Below, piece after piece: positions 27,134-40,700 of a stretch of DNA of 64,000 nt. This stretch comes from Adineta steineri (Eukaryota; Rotifera; Eurotatoria; Adinetida; Adinetidae), in the NCBI GenBank assembly GCA_905250115.1, contig CAJNOI010000094.1, forward strand, positions 223,803 through 287,802, in the 5' to 3' direction. A program made the translations under genes and the position numbers. Under the pieces are notes generated by a model. It was not told the origin of the DNA and searched no databases. It worked only from the letters and a program-made list of their open reading frames with translations. Within the stretch, counting starts at the first letter, position 1. Each line of letters opens with the position of its first letter.

Positions 27134-27533
27134 CTAGAAAATATAATAAACTTACGTGAAAAACTGAGAATGGCATCTTTGTAAGAGAAGAATTATTCAG
27201 TATTATATTTTGTTTTCGTTAGGTGTCACACAATAACGGTATTTTGTTTGAAATTCATTGTAAACTGAAAATTTATTTTTAACAATCAATTACAATTTAC
27301 AACTTCGAAAAAGATGAATTCATAAATTCTAAACTACATATACGCATCTCCTATTGTTAAAAAAACTATATATATATATACTATTCATTTTAGATCTTCA
27401 TCTTGTAACTTACAATATTCAAATGAATGTTTTTTTCTTTCTTCTATCAAATATATATCATGATAGTTAACTATCAGATGTTAATCGATGCACATATATC
27501 AAAGAATAGAAATATCAAAACTCTATCTATACG
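27134..27533. promoter_or_regulatory. Candidate bidirectional promoter region
   Basis: 400 bp between two divergent start codons (formamidase - and B-box gene +). Inferred from gene arrangement only; no specific factor site is claimed. Confidence 0.4.
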
Positions 27534-29077
27534 ATGTCTACTGTAATATGTGAAGAAAATGGTTGTAGTCAATTAACTGTTGCTAAATGTATGCATTGTG
27601 ATAATCATCTATGTTTAAAATGTTTAACAAGTCATCAACAACCACTCGATACGAAAATTTGTCAATTGACTAATGATATGAATAAATTACTATCATTATC
27701 AACCTCAGATAATAATGATAATAATCAATTCGATCATCCACAAATAAGTGCTAAAAAACAATATACATCTGTTATGGAACAAATCGATCATTGGGAAATG
27801 ATAATGACAAAAAAATTAAATGATTTAGTATCATCTACACGTCAATCATTACAAAATTCATTTGAACAAATATCATTTGAAATTGAAGAATGGTCAACAG
27901 ACAGGCAAATCGAATTACAAGAATTAGCAGAAAATATTGGTAAATATTTCAGGTGTAAATAAGCAAAAAAAAAGAATTTCATTTTATTATAGAACAATTA
28001 TCACTTGAAGTAAAAGATGATTCAAATGTACGTATGCAAATCGATTTATATAATCGACAAATTCAAAAATATATGAAAGAATATGAATATGCTCATGTTG
28101 AATTAAATCTTATAAATACAGACTTCATATCATTTCCATCTTTATCATTAAAACTATTTCATTTATTTGAACATTCAATAAATTTTGATCTATCATTAAT
28201 TCGAGATCCACCAAATGTTTGTTTTGATGCTTCGAAATTATCTTCAGCAATATTGTCTTCAGTCTCACCATCAAATTCTCTTAATCGTCGAGAAAAAATG
28301 GTTTTACCCAGTGTTTTAGTTAGTTCACAAAATCGAATTATTTTATTTTCAAATAAAACCAAACAATTATATGTTTTTTCAATAAATGGCACATTAATTG
28401 ATCAATTTACATGGGATCATAATGACATTGTTGATATATGTTATGATTATTATTCATCAACATTAGCCAATGATTTATTTTTTGTTTTATCAACAAATGG
28501 TAGTGTTTATTCATTTGAATATAATTTTGATGAACATACCTATTCATTATTAAAAATAATTGCTGTTAATAATCAAACATATTATACTCAATTAATATGT
28601 GATTCCAAATTATCTTATTTATATCTTTTTATGTCAAGTAAACATCGACTTGATCAATGGACAATAAATAAAACTAAACGTAATATAATTCATTGTTCAA
28701 ATCAATTAATTATAACGAATGATCATGTTGAACATTTATGTACATCTGATCAACAATTAGCTTTATTATTACGTGATAAAAAGAAAATCTTAAATTATCG
28801 TATTGAATTACGAAATTTTAGTGATTTACTTGTAACAATATGTTCGATAGCACTTGATCGTATATCGAAACCAATGAAGATTATATTTGATAATCGTCAT
28901 GGATTTATTTTATCGAGTGGAAATCAATTATGTTCATTTGGAAATGATGGTGAAATTATTTCTAAACGTATTTTTGAAGATATCAATGAAATAAAACGAG
29001 TAACGTTTTGTCAACGATCTACTTGTGCTATTCTGACAGAGAATGATCAACTTTTATTTTATATACTTTCTAAATAA
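27534..29077 (+). CDS. B-box zinc finger / coiled-coil / beta-propeller-like protein (paralogue 1)
   Basis: Two exons (27534-27939, 27993-29077) encode about 496 residues. The N-terminus has a B-box-like zinc site with spacing C-x4-C-x7-C-x2-C-x4-C-x2-C-x3-H (CEENGC ... CMHCDNHLCLKC ... H). A helical, probably coiled-coil region follows (about residues 75-180), then about 300 residues of beta-rich repeats such as SSQNRIILFSNKTKQLYVFS and TNGSVYSFEYNFDEHTYSL, resembling propeller blades. No RING precedes the B-box, so it is TRIM-like without an E3 RING. A relative with the same zinc spacing lies 3.1 kb away on the other strand (32184-33473). Such genes are, to my knowledge, numerous in bdelloid rotifers; substrate and role are unknown. 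Confidence 0.8.
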
Positions 29078-29348
29078 GACTTCCGATTGTTTCGTTTTTA
29101 TTCAAAAAAACAGTTTTTGTTTGTTTTATGTAAAATAAAGTTTCTGTGAAAACATTAGATTATTTTTATAAGTGAATTATCAAAAATTTGAAGTCAGAAC
29201 AAGGTGTGGGTACATCCTTTCTTTACTCACACCCTAGTTTTATTCTCAATTTAATTAAAATAATAAGAAAAATTAGATTAATGTATAAATAATTTTTATC
29301 GAAAATAAAATTTTATAAATTGGATAAAAACACAGGTAAAAATTCAAA
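29078..29348. other. Convergent 3' region
   Basis: Short spacer between the ends of the B-box gene (+) and the phosphatase gene (-), with an AATAAA at about 29135. Confidence 0.45.
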
Positions 29349-30293
29349 TTAAGATGAGAACATATCATCAAGAAGACTTTGAGACACGGGTGTGAGTGGT
29401 AAGTGATCTGGATCGTTGAAAAATGAATTAGGATCAGAATCTGTTTCATTCAAATTTTTTGTTTTGTCATTATTCACAGATATATAAGGAGAAATATTAT
29501 TCGTTGGTAAATGTCGTTCATCAATAACAACAACATTTCCTGTTAATCGACGACGTTGTTCTTCATTATATAAAGCTAAATTTTTCAAAACGAATGATGT
29601 ATCATCATCAATCATCGTAAATGAACCGAATTTAGTAAATAAACGTTCACGTTCCTAAATAAATTTTTGTTAATAAGGAAAAAACCAAAATCAATACTAT
29701 TTACTTGTATCATCACGTTTTCATAGAAATATTTTAATTGTCGTTGAAATGCAAAATTAGGATCTACAAGTGTTCGTACACCACGAAGACTATTAATCAT
29801 ATCCGACCATGATATACCAGTAATAGTCATTAAATACATACAAGCAATTGATGGACTACGACTTTTTCCTTCAACACTAAACATATAATTATATTTGAAT
29901 TTATTTTCGAAAATTTTTATTTCTACCAATGAATTAAAACTTTGCCTTGATTAAGACGTGCACTATGAATAAAATCATTGCATTGTCCAGCAAATTGTAA
30001 TAAATCTTGTGATACATGATCTTTCGCTGGAATTAAAAGATATTCACGATGCTAAAAAATAGAAGTCTACAAAAATCCCATATCAATCTATTTCATTTAC
30101 TGCAAATGGATTAATAGGTTTTGCTTGTATTGATATAACATGAGTAATACCAAATTCATCAAGTACTTTACTTTGTCGAGCCACAAGTGCACTTGTGACA
30201 TAGACACCAGATGCTACCTAAAAAGTTCTTTGTTTTTTTAAAAACATTTTTTTCTAGTAAAAATATTTTTACCTCGCTCATTCCTTGACCCAT
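29349..30293 (-). CDS. Dual-specificity phosphatase, DUSP15/DUSP22-like
   Basis: Removes phosphate from Ser/Thr and Tyr, by family. It starts MGQGMSEVASGVYVTSALVA, which aligns with the MGNGMxKxxPGLYIGN start of DUSP22/15 and keeps Gly2 for N-myristoylation. HVISIQAKPINPF and EYLLIPAKDHVSQDLLQFAG follow. The active site is LIHCVEGKSRSPSIACMYLM, a full HCx5R(S) loop with nucleophilic Cys and Arg, interrupted by an intron inside the Cys codon. The general-acid Asp is probably in AKDH. NPNFAFQRQL-like DPNFAFQRQLKYF matches the family's helix. A tail of about 90 acidic, Ser/Asn-rich residues ends LLDDMFSS; it is longer than in DUSP22. It lies 75 bp downstream of the RPUSD3-like gene on the same strand, close enough for co-transcription. 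Confidence 0.88.
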
Positions 30294-30368
30294 AACTAAT
30301 GTTTCTTATTATTTTTTATTACAACATCTACAAGAAAAACAGAAACAAACTGTATAAATATGTTCTTT

Positions 30369-31859
30369 CTATCGTTGAATAGCATTTTCAAATTCTTCAT
30401 CAATCTGTTCTTCAAATGGTGTATTCATATCTAAATCATCCGGAAATTTTAATTTAAGTCTTTGTAATGTTTCATAAAAATAAGGAAATGGTTGTGCTTG
30501 ATAATGAACAATTGCACGTTGTTGACGATATTTTTTTGATAAATTAAAATCTGTTAAATGTAAATGAAGCGGACATACCAATTGTTGACCATAAAGATCA
30601 AGTGCAACACGAACATGTTTACTTAATTGCTACAAAACATACAAATCTTAGATTAGAAAGAATACACGTGATTTATTATACTTGTTTTGCTGGATAAATT
30701 TTATGTTTAACTGGATTGATATACATAGGAATACCGGCAACTTGTTTAACTCTATTCCAATATTTATGATCACCCAATAATGGAGCACATTGACGTAAAC
30801 AATAGATTTCAACAAAATCCCATGTACCTATAAAACATCAATTTTATATTTCGAAAATAATATTAGAAGTGTTTACATGTTGTAGTTTTAAATTCAACTA
30901 AAGCCACTTTTAATTCATCATTTGTTGATAATGTTCGATGTTGAATAGTACCTGAATAAACTCGACCATGTTTTATTGCATTAGAAGTTGTATCAAATAC
31001 TTCATAGGACTAAAATATAAATGAGAAAAAATTTGAAATTTTTTTCTTAGCAAAATTCTCATACTAAATATTGTCCATTATGTAAATGTCTTTCAATCAT
31101 AATATGATGTGAATCTTCAAGTTTACGTGGAATAGATGTTGTTATACCACTAAAATTAAATCTAATTAATAAGATAATATAAAGATTAAGAATAATCTTA
31201 TCTTTATTACTTACTAAAATGTTAAATAAGGTTCTTTTAATTTTCGAAATGAACGCATGGCTGTACTTTTTATATCATCATGTAATTTAGAATTTTGTGT
31301 ATAGATAAGTAAACCACTTGGTTCACTAAAGATAATAAAAATTCATTTTCTAAGATATAAAGAAAAAAAATCAAATTTTCATTACTTTGGTGTTCGTAGA
31401 CAAGGAAAAAAATGAGACCATTTAAGTGCTGATCGAAATTGTGGCATATGATATTGAATAGTACATGGATTAGAATTAATTGCACTAGAATTTCTTTCAT
31501 AATCATTTTCTTCTCCTTGTTCTTCAGATGTTACTTCATTTTTTCGATCCCATGTTTCATCTATTTATAAATATTTTTAAAAAAATTGAAATATAAACAT
31601 AAATTAGAATTATACCAAGAACCATTACACCCGGTGGTTTATTAAATACAATAATTTGTTCATCATGATGAATTATATTTTTTAGAATACAACTAACAAT
31701 ATCTTTTGGTTGTTGAATTGGATTTGCTTGAGATAAATAATGAGCATATCGTCGATTTAATTGATAAAATCGAGGACTGAAAAAATTAGTACGTATAAAA
31801 TAAATTTTAAATAATTAAAAATATTACCAAGATGTTATCAGACGATTTAATACGTTCAT
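30369..31859 (-). CDS. RPUSD3: RPUSD3-like mitochondrial pseudouridine-synthase family protein
   Basis: RPUSD3 is a mitochondrial RNA-granule protein needed for mitoribosome function and mRNA modification in vertebrates. About eight exons. Exon 1 is MNVLNRLITS plus one Cys. Exon 2 has the RluA-type entry motif DEQIIVFNKPPGVMVL. The usual catalytic block HRLDxxTSG reads CLRTPNEPSGLLIYTQN, so the catalytic Asp is absent. The C-terminal part matches vertebrate RPUSD3 closely: CLRQCAPLLGDHKYWNRV, then VCPLHLHLTDFNL and FPYFYETLQRLKLKFPDD. From memory, vertebrate RPUSD3 also lacks the catalytic Asp, so the loss appears ancestral. An acidic stretch (SEEQGEENDYE) interrupts the domain. The adjacent phosphatase gene follows 75 bp downstream. 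Confidence 0.82.
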
Positions 31860-32183
31860 GTTTATATAGAAAAACTTGCTAAGCAATACAACAATATATC
31901 AATTAATCAAACTAAGTTTAAGTACCAATCATATAAATTTTGAATCTCGATGTCGCCACAAGTGATGTAAATCAAATAGTTAAAACTTTTCACTATTAAT
32001 AATAAGTAGGAGGAAAAATATGCGTCAGTAAAACAATGAAATGATAAAAGTACATGAATTTAAAAAGGTTGCATCCTATGTTTACCATTAGTTTTATTAA
32101 ATTAAATAAATGTATATATCTTTTATTACAAGGGTCACTAGGTAACTGATAAAGTATATACAAAGAAAAAAAGAAGATTCATC
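31860..32183. other. Spacer between the RPUSD3-like gene and B-box paralogue 2
   Basis: 324 bp between two genes on the same (-) strand. No coding pattern seen. Confidence 0.45.
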
Positions 32184-33473
32184 TTATTCGATTTTATGTA
32201 AATTAATACCTTGTTCAGTTAGAATAGCTAGAATATCATCTTTAAATTGAATAGCATACTGAGGTGATGGTTCATATGCAATACTTTGTTTAATTTGTCC
32301 TTGATTCGTAACATGAATAAGACGAGCTTGTGCAAGATCAACAATTAACCAACCTTTATCATTCAATGAACAACATGATATAACATTAATTTTCTCATGT
32401 ATATTAAGTGAAATCGTCCAAAGTTGATTAAATGTTAATATTGAACGCATATCTAAACGTCGTTCACCAGTTAAATCATTTGAAATAATTAAAACTAATA
32501 AATCTTTTGAACATTTCATATGTTCAATATATTCATTACTTAAACAACATATTTGTTGTCGTTTAAATGAATAATTATTTTGTAGAAATACATATTCACT
32601 TATGGTTGTATTTAATTGTTGTGTTGTTAAGAATAAACTTTTATCTGAACATGCACAACAATACCAAGATTTCTTTTGTTTTGATAAAGATTTTAACGGT
32701 TCAATCATCATTGTTTGTTCATCAAATGTAAATATTCCATGTTCAGCAACAATAATAAATTTCGAAAGTATATTTGACATACACATATCCCATATAGAAC
32801 CATATGTCCATGGTATTTGTTTAATTAAATTTAAATTTTGATCATATAAACATAAATGTAATTGTTGACCAATTAATAAATATGTTGAATTATTTGTCAT
32901 AACAATACAATTCTCAGTTGATAAATCTTTTGTTAAAAAATTTGATTTTACTGTTGAATATAAATCAAATGTTAATCGTGTTTTATCTAATTGTATGAAG
33001 TTTTCATCGAGGATTAATGGTGGAATATTTAAATGAAAATTTTCTTCGGATGTTTGTTGTAATTCACGTTGTACAGCATTTGTTGCAGCTTTTAATGAAT
33101 CAATTTGTTGTTGTGTTGTATTTTGTTCACGAATAAGTTGAGCAATTTTTGATTTTATCCATTCGATAACTTGACGATTTTGATTTAATTTTTCATGTTG
33201 AATTGTTTTATTATCTAATTCTTGACATTTTTTTTCATAATATAAATCAATTGTTTGATGTGATTCATGACGCCATTGATCAAGTTGACGACGATATTGT
33301 CCACGAACATGTTCCGATAAATTATTTATTTCATTTGTTATTTGATATAATTGAGATAAATAGATATCATTATGATCTTTTAAATGTTCAATACAATAAT
33401 TTTTTGTACAACAATAACATAATACTCTCGATAAACGTGGACATTCATTTATAGTACAAGGATAATGTGACAT
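32184..33473 (-). CDS. B-box zinc finger / coiled-coil / beta-propeller-like protein (paralogue 2)
   Basis: Single exon, 429 residues. The zinc site CTINEC ... CYCCTKNYCIEHLKDH has spacing C-x4-C-x7-C-x2-C-x4-C-x2-H-x3-H, the same as paralogue 1 except His for one Cys. Residues about 40-150 are a charged coiled coil rich in Gln, Glu and Lys (e.g. QIDSLKAATNAVQRELQQTS). The rest is a repeated beta-rich region with blades such as NNSTYLLIGQQLHLCLYDQN and GSIWDMCMSNILSKFIIVAE. It has no intron where paralogue 1 has one, in the helical region. No RING or B30.2 domain is seen. It probably acts as a scaffold or adaptor, but nothing in the sequence names a partner. Confidence 0.82.
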   Translation of the reverse strand: MSHYPCTINECPRLSRVLCYCCTKNYCIEHLKDHNDIYLSQLYQITNEINNLSEHVRGQYRRQLDQWRHESHQTIDLYYEKKCQELDNKTIQHEKLNQNRQVIEWIKSKIAQLIREQNTTQQQIDSLKAATNAVQRELQQTSEENFHLNIPPLILDENFIQLDKTRLTFDLYSTVKSNFLTKDLSTENCIVMTNNSTYLLIGQQLHLCLYDQNLNLIKQIPWTYGSIWDMCMSNILSKFIIVAEHGIFTFDEQTMMIEPLKSLSKQKKSWYCCACSDKSLFLTTQQLNTTISEYVFLQNNYSFKRQQICCLSNEYIEHMKCSKDLLVLIISNDLTGERRLDMRSILTFNQLWTISLNIHEKINVISCCSLNDKGWLIVDLAQARLIHVTNQGQIKQSIAYEPSPQYAIQFKDDILAILTEQGINLHKIE

Positions 33474-34794
33474 CTTTTAAGATGTAAGTAAAAGATTTAT
33501 TACTTTCTTATATAAAAACTATATCTTTTTTTATGTTTGTTACCGTTTGCGTTGAAGGCTCTAAGGAAATCATATATATGATATGTTTGTTCCTTGATAA
33601 CAACAGTCAACTTGATGTCGTCGAAAAAAAATTTTTTATCTAAAATAACCAGTATATCATAATTCTTTATAATGACTAATTCGAAAGTTATGAGTTTATA
33701 TAAGAACATATACATTTTATTAGTTTTTATTGGGTATAGTATGTATACCATTTAGATGCCTATGTAGTGCTTGTTAATAAATATATAAATGTTTACTGTC
33801 AACATTCGTCTGACAGTTTCTCTGCTCGTAAAATAAAAGTAAATAAATAATAAACATTGTCAAAGGTTGATAGTTATCACAGTTAGAGACAAATTTTTAT
33901 ATTGAATTATAGAACATTGTGTGTATTCATATCTTTAATTAATTAAGATGGTATTATGAAATTGAAAAGAAATGTAATACAAGATCATTCTTCTTGAGAT
34001 GAATTAAGAAAATTCTTTTTTAATTATGATATACCAGATTAAATATTATCAAGGATTTTTTTTCTCTAATTTCAGAAATTAAAATAGATTTCATCTACTA
34101 TTTTAATAAACTACATGATCATAGAGACTTGTTTTTATTTAAAACTAATTTTCTAACTGTATATATGTATAATGAAAGGTTTGAGTTAATACAATATTGA
34201 TCAATGAGAATGATTATAAATTATAATCTTCTTTTACTAAGATAGCTAATACTAATCTTTCCTACTCTAAGAAATATAGTGAATTGTAAATGTTCATGTA
34301 TTAATTGTGTTATTGAACTAGAGTAGACTTATTCAGAATGTAAAATACCGTTGAGAAATCTCGTATTCGAAAAAGTCCGTACTTACCCACCTTTGTCCTA
34401 TGAGTACTATATATAACTGAAATTACTATTAATTCCAGTAATACTCTTCCATAAATAGAAAAAGATAAACCGATGTTTTCTTTTGTCACAATATGTATGA
34501 TTATATATAATTCATACTACTCATTCCGACTATTAAAATCATAATGATCTTTATAACTTCCTATATTCTAGATTATTATTTCATTAGAAGTTGATTATTT
34601 CTTATCTAGTATATAATGTTTTATTATTTTATTCGGTATTAAAGACATACATTTGACAATCTATAGATTAATCATTGATTTAAAAAGAAATGATAAGGAT
34701 TAACATATAAACAGCTTGACTTAAATAAAAAATAAAGACAAAACAGTTAAATAAAAGCACCACATGCGTAATCTCGTGATAAGATTGCACTTAT
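33474..34794. other. Intergenic between B-box paralogue 2 and myosin
   Basis: 1.3 kb of AT-rich sequence. It should contain the B-box gene promoter at the left and the myosin 3' UTR at the right. No gene recognised. Confidence 0.5.
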
Positions 34795-37700
34795 TTAAAG
34801 GGGACGAAGTGAACCAGCACGAACTGAACCACTACGCATCATTGATGAACGAATAGTTGTCGATTCACGAATTTCACGCTAAAAAATTAGAAATGTATTT
34901 CATATTTTGAAATAGAATGTCTACTTACGCCTGGTGAAAGTCGGCTAACACTAACAGATGAACGACTCTTAGCACGTATTTTACCTAATTGATTTTCAGC
35001 CTGATCAGCTCGTTCAGCTGAATCCTCTGTAAGAAAAACAACGGAAAAAATGAAATATAATTATTTGAAAATTTCATACCGAGTTCTGTTTGAACTTTAC
35101 GAAATTTAGCCAAATTGAGGGCAGCAATTTCCTCTAGAATAAAATAAAATGATGAAAATAATTTTATTTTTGCCTATGTAAAATACAAACCAGCTTCTTC
35201 AACTTGTCGTTTGTAAACTTTAATTTTGGCTTGTAATTTTTCTGAAAGATCTTGTAAACGTTGTTGATTTTTACGATCTTCTTCTGTTTGAAAAGCTAAT
35301 TCTTTTAATCGTCGATCATTTTTACGTAATTCTTTCAATGTTTCTTGATGACGATGTTGTTCTAATTCATTTTCACTTTCTAATTCATGAATCTAAATAG
35401 AATCAAATAATGTACAAATATTTTAAACATATATATATATATCTATTACGTACACGTTGTTCAAGTTTAGCAATAATACGTTTTCCACCTTTAAGTGGAT
35501 TATTTTCAGATTCATCAAGACGTACTTGAAGATCTTTAATTTGTTGTTCAAGACCTTTACGAAGTCGTTCAACTTGTATTGTATGTTCTTGTTCACTTCG
35601 TAATTCTTCTGCAAGACGTGCACAATCTGCACCAGCTTTCTTTGAATGTTCTTCACTATTTTTAAGTTCAGCAACAGCTTCATCCAAATCAGCTTGCATA
35701 GCAACAATATTTGATTCTAATTGTCGTTTTTGTGATGCTAAAGTAGCATTTTGTGTACTTAAATCACTAATACGATCAGCAGCTTCATTCAATTCAGTTT
35801 CAGCTGCACGACGAGCACGTTCAGCTTGATCTAAATTAGTACGTAATTCTTCAAGTTCACCAACAATATGATTAGCACGACGTTCAGCAGCATGAGCAGC
35901 TTCACGTGCTTCATCACGTTGTCGTTGTTCTTCTTCAATTTGTACTGTTAATTGTGTAACAGTTTCTTGTAATCGTTTAAGTGCTTTTTGTAAATCTGAA
36001 TTACTACGATTTGAATGATCAAGTGCGACTTCAAGTTCATTGATATCCGATTCAAGTTTCTTTTTCTAGAAAAATTAACCAAATGAAACATTTAAAATAA
36101 AGAAGGAAGTTTTTGCTTTTATTTTTTTATACCTGTTTAAGTGCTTCACCTTTAGCTCGTGATTCAGCTTCAAGACTAGCTTGCATTGATTCAAGTGCAC
36201 GAGCATGATTACGACGTGTATTTTCAAATTCTTCTTCTTTTTCATGAATACGACGATCAATTTCTTGACGAACTGTACTTAATTCCATTTGTGCACGAAG
36301 AACTTTAGCTTCTTCTTGTTCAAGAGCAGTTTCAGCTTCTTCCAATGCTGATTGTAATTCTTCTTTTTCCATTTCAGCACGTTTACGAGCTTTATCTAAT
36401 TCATGAACACTCTTTCCACCTTCACCTAATTGATCCATAAGATCCTATAACATAAATATTACAAAAATATATATCTCTTTGTATATATATAAAATGTAAA
36501 AATTTTTACTTTAACTTCATCAGCTAAATTTCTATTTTCTTTACGAAGAGCTTCAATTTGTTCATGTGATTCTTCATATTGTGTTTTAAGTTTAAATAAT
36601 TCAGTTGAATAATGACGTGCTTCTTTTTGTGATATTTCAAGTTCAACAGTAATATCTTCACATTTTTGTCTCCATTCATTAATTAATTTATCGAATTGTT
36701 TTTGTTTTTTATCCATTGCCGAAGCATCTATAAATAATTTAAAATATAGAATTTCGATCATATAGATATTTTTATAACTTACTAGCATTAGCACGTTCAA
36801 CATCGATCATAAGATCTTCAACTTCACCTTGTAAACGAGCTTTAACTTTTTCTAATGCATTACATTTATTTAATGCAGCTTCAACTTGTTCTTCAGCTTC
36901 ATTTAATTTGGCAGCTAATTTACGTTTAGCTTCTTCAAGTTCTTCACCACGTGCCATACCTTCTGATTCATAACGTGATCTCCATTGTTGAACTTCTGCG
37001 CTAAGTTTTATAACTTGTCGTTGAAGATCAGCTCTTCCTTCTTGTTCTTCTTCAAGTTGTTCACGTGCTTGATCAAGATCAGAAGTTAAATTACGTATTT
37101 GAGTATCTTATAAGAAAAAACAATATATATATATATATATATGATAACTAGAAAATAAATAAGACAAATACTTACTAACTGAACCTTTACCACGTATTTC
37201 TTCTTCTAAAACACGTTTAGCTTCATCAGCTTGTTGTTGTAATGCTGTTTTAGATTTTTGTAATGAACCAAGTTGATGTTCAAGATCTTCGATTTGTTTA
37301 GCTAATTCTGAATTTTCGTTAACTAATCTTGATCGTTGACCAGAAACATCATTAACTTGTTTAAGACTATCATCAAGTTTAATTGTTATATCATTTAATT
37401 GTTGTTCAAGTTGTTTTGAAAGTTTTTCAGCAGATGATTTACCTTTTTGTGCATGATCAAGTTGTGCACGTAAATCATCAAGTTCAGATTTAACTGTTCC
37501 TTTTTCTTTTTCTAATTTATTTTTTAATTTTTGTAATTGATCAATTTGTTCACCCATTTCAGTAACAGCATCTTGATGTTTCTTACGAAGTTGTGCAGCT
37601 GTTGCTTCATGTTGAAGATTAGCTTCTTCTAAATCACGACGAAGTTTAGCTAATTCACCTTCACGTTTCTTATTCATTTCAACTTGTGTTGATGTTGCAC

Positions 37701-40700
37701 CACCAGCTTCTTCTAATCGATCATTCATTTCATCCATTTCACGTGTTAAATCAGCACGTTGTTTTTCTGTTTTTGTTCGTGCTTGTCGTTCATTTTCAAC
37801 TTCTTCTTCAAGTTCTTCAATACGTGCTTGTAATTCTTTGATTTTTTTACCAAGACCAGATGCTTGTCCTTGTTCATCTTCAAGACGTCCACTCATTTGT
37901 TGAATTTCTTGATCTTTACGTTTAAGATTTTCTTCTAATTCACGTTTTGATCGTTCAAAATCATCAAGATTACCTTGTACTGATTTAAGATCAGTTTCTA
38001 ATTTACGTTTTGATTTATCTAAATCCGTACGAGCTTTCTTTTCACGTTCTAAACTACCTTCTAATTCATCTAATGTTTGTTCAAGTTTGGTTTTTAATTT
38101 ATTTAAATGATTCACTTTATCTTCTTCAGCTTGTAATTGTTCAGTTGTTTTTGAATTTTGTTCTTCAAGACGTTTACGTTCACGTGTTATTTTAGCTATG
38201 GTTTCATCTTGTTGTGCCATTTCACTTTGTAATGTATGTATTTGATTATCACGTGTTTTACATTCATTTTCAGCTTTTTGTAAATTTAAACGCATATCAT
38301 CAATATCTTTCTTTAAACCATCGATATCATGTTCAAGTTTTTTCTTTTTATTATTTAATTCACTTGTTACTTCTTCTTCTTCATTCATACGTTCTTCATA
38401 ATCTTTTATTTGTTGTTCAAGATCAGCTTTTTGTGTTACTAAACGTGTAAGACGTTCTTCAGCACCAGATGCATTTGCACGTTCAGATTCCAATTGTGAA
38501 TAGATATCATTTTTTTCTTAAAAAAAAATAAAATATTAAATAAAATATTAATTTGATTTTTTTCTCTCGTTTACCTCGAATTAATTTTGTATTACTTTCT
38601 TCAGTTTCTTTACGTAGTTTTTCTTCTTTTTCTAAAGCTTCTTTAAGTGCTTTAAATTCTTCTTCAAGTTTTTTCATTTCATCTTCTTGTCGTGCAACAG
38701 ATAATAATGGTTTAACTTTTGTATATAATTTCCACCATGGCCAATTACGTAATGATAAATATTTACGACAATTACGTTGTAAAACTGATAATGCTATACG
38801 TTGATCTAACATTTTCTTATAGGATTTACGCATAACATAACCACGAATTTGTGCTTGTAATGTCGCAATAATTTTTGATAATGCTCCATCACGCATTTCT
38901 TCAAGTTGACCTAAAACACCTGCTTTGAAGAATACTTTCGTTGTACCTAATCGATATAATTCTTCAGATAATTGACAATCTTTAAGGATATTTTCTGTTG
39001 CTTTTTTAGCATCAACAAATCCTTTGGGTATAGAATTTGGTGCTAAGATTGAATAACGTTGTTTAAATTCTGAATAAATCATACGATTTGGAAAGCCTTT
39101 ACGACAAATACGAATGCCTTCAAGTACACCATTACAATGAAGTTGATGAAGAACCAAATGTGAATCAAGTATTCCTCCAGTTTTAACTTCATTTGGAATA
39201 ATACAACGAACAAAATGTGGATGAGTTTGTTTTAAATTATTCATTAATTTGTTCAATTGTTCCTACAGAAGAAAAAATAATAAATAAATAATTTTATTCT
39301 TTTTTTTTAAATATAAACTTACACGATGTGTAGCAGAAATAGTTTGCATACTACCACCTTTCTTTTTACCTCCAGATTTAGCACCTTCTTCTTCAATAAT
39401 ATCAGCATAGAGATGAGCTAACATAGCATTTTTCGATTTAGCAAAAAGTGTAGCACTAGAAACAAAATATTATCAATAAAAAAATTTTTATTTTTCTTGA
39501 TTAACATACACAGTCGTGTTGATAGGATCTTTGTTCTTTTCAAGCCAACCTGTTGCTGTATAAGGAACTGAACCAGCATAATGATGAACTTCAAAATTTG
39601 CATCTGCTTTGTTTTTCGCTGGTTTTGGTTTACCAAATTGTGGATGTTTACCCAAATGATTATTATAAAGTTTTTCAACAAATGTTTTATCAGTTGCTTT
39701 TGGTACAATACATTCTTCTTCAAGAATGGATAAAATACCCATTGGCTATACATATATATATTGAAATAATTTAAAAATAAATAATGTATTTCTTACCTTC
39801 TCAATAAGATCAATACAAGCTTGTAAATCCATACCAAAATCAATAAATTCCCATTGAATACCTTCTTTTTTATATTCTTCTTGTTCTAAAACGAACATAT
39901 GATGATTGAAGAATTGTTGAAGACGTTCATTGGTATAATTGATACATAATTGTTCGAAACCATTATACTAAAATATTCAAGATATAAATATAATATAGAT
40001 AAATGAATATATATTTACATCAAAAATTTCGAAACCAGCAATATCAAGTACACCAATAAAGTATTGTCGTTTAGCTTTAACATCGAGTGTTACATTGACA
40101 CGCTCGACTAACCAACAAAACATACGATAATAAATCTAAGAAGAAAAAAATTGAATTATTTGAAATAATATTTAATCAAATCTTACCGATTTTGAAAGAG
40201 CACCAATTGAGTTAGTAACTTGATCTTTACTTTGACCTTTGTTAACATATTCATTACCGACCTTGATACGTGGTTTAAGTAAACCTTTGATAAGTTCAGC
40301 TGCTTCAATACCGAGAAGATGTGCAACCTTCTCGCAATCTTCTGTACCTTCAGCTTCGGCTTGTTCTTCACGTGGTCGTTGTTTCCATTGAGAATTACCA
40401 AAATGCATAATAGCAGCAGTACATTTATACATACTAAGTTTTTCAACCTTTTAACAAAAAAATATTATTCTTAATTAAATTTTTTTATAACAAACCGGAG
40501 TGAAGCCAAGAACATCAAAAGCTTCATCAGTAAGTTTCATTTCTTCAGCATCATCAACATTATCAATTGTAAGCATGCCTTGAGCTACATAATGATATTT
40601 TCCTGGATCATTTCCAATAAGACATTCCTCTGAAAGGAAAGAAAAAAACAATAATATTATAGTTTTTGTTTTCATAATATATTACTATGATATTCCGGAA

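Noticed and set aside
32602-33454. Open frames antisense to B-box paralogue 2
   Set aside because: The - strand gene explains this region; antisense frames lack any family signal.
38010-38804. Open frames antisense to the myosin tail
   Set aside because: Shadows of the biased heptad codons of the coiled coil on the - strand.
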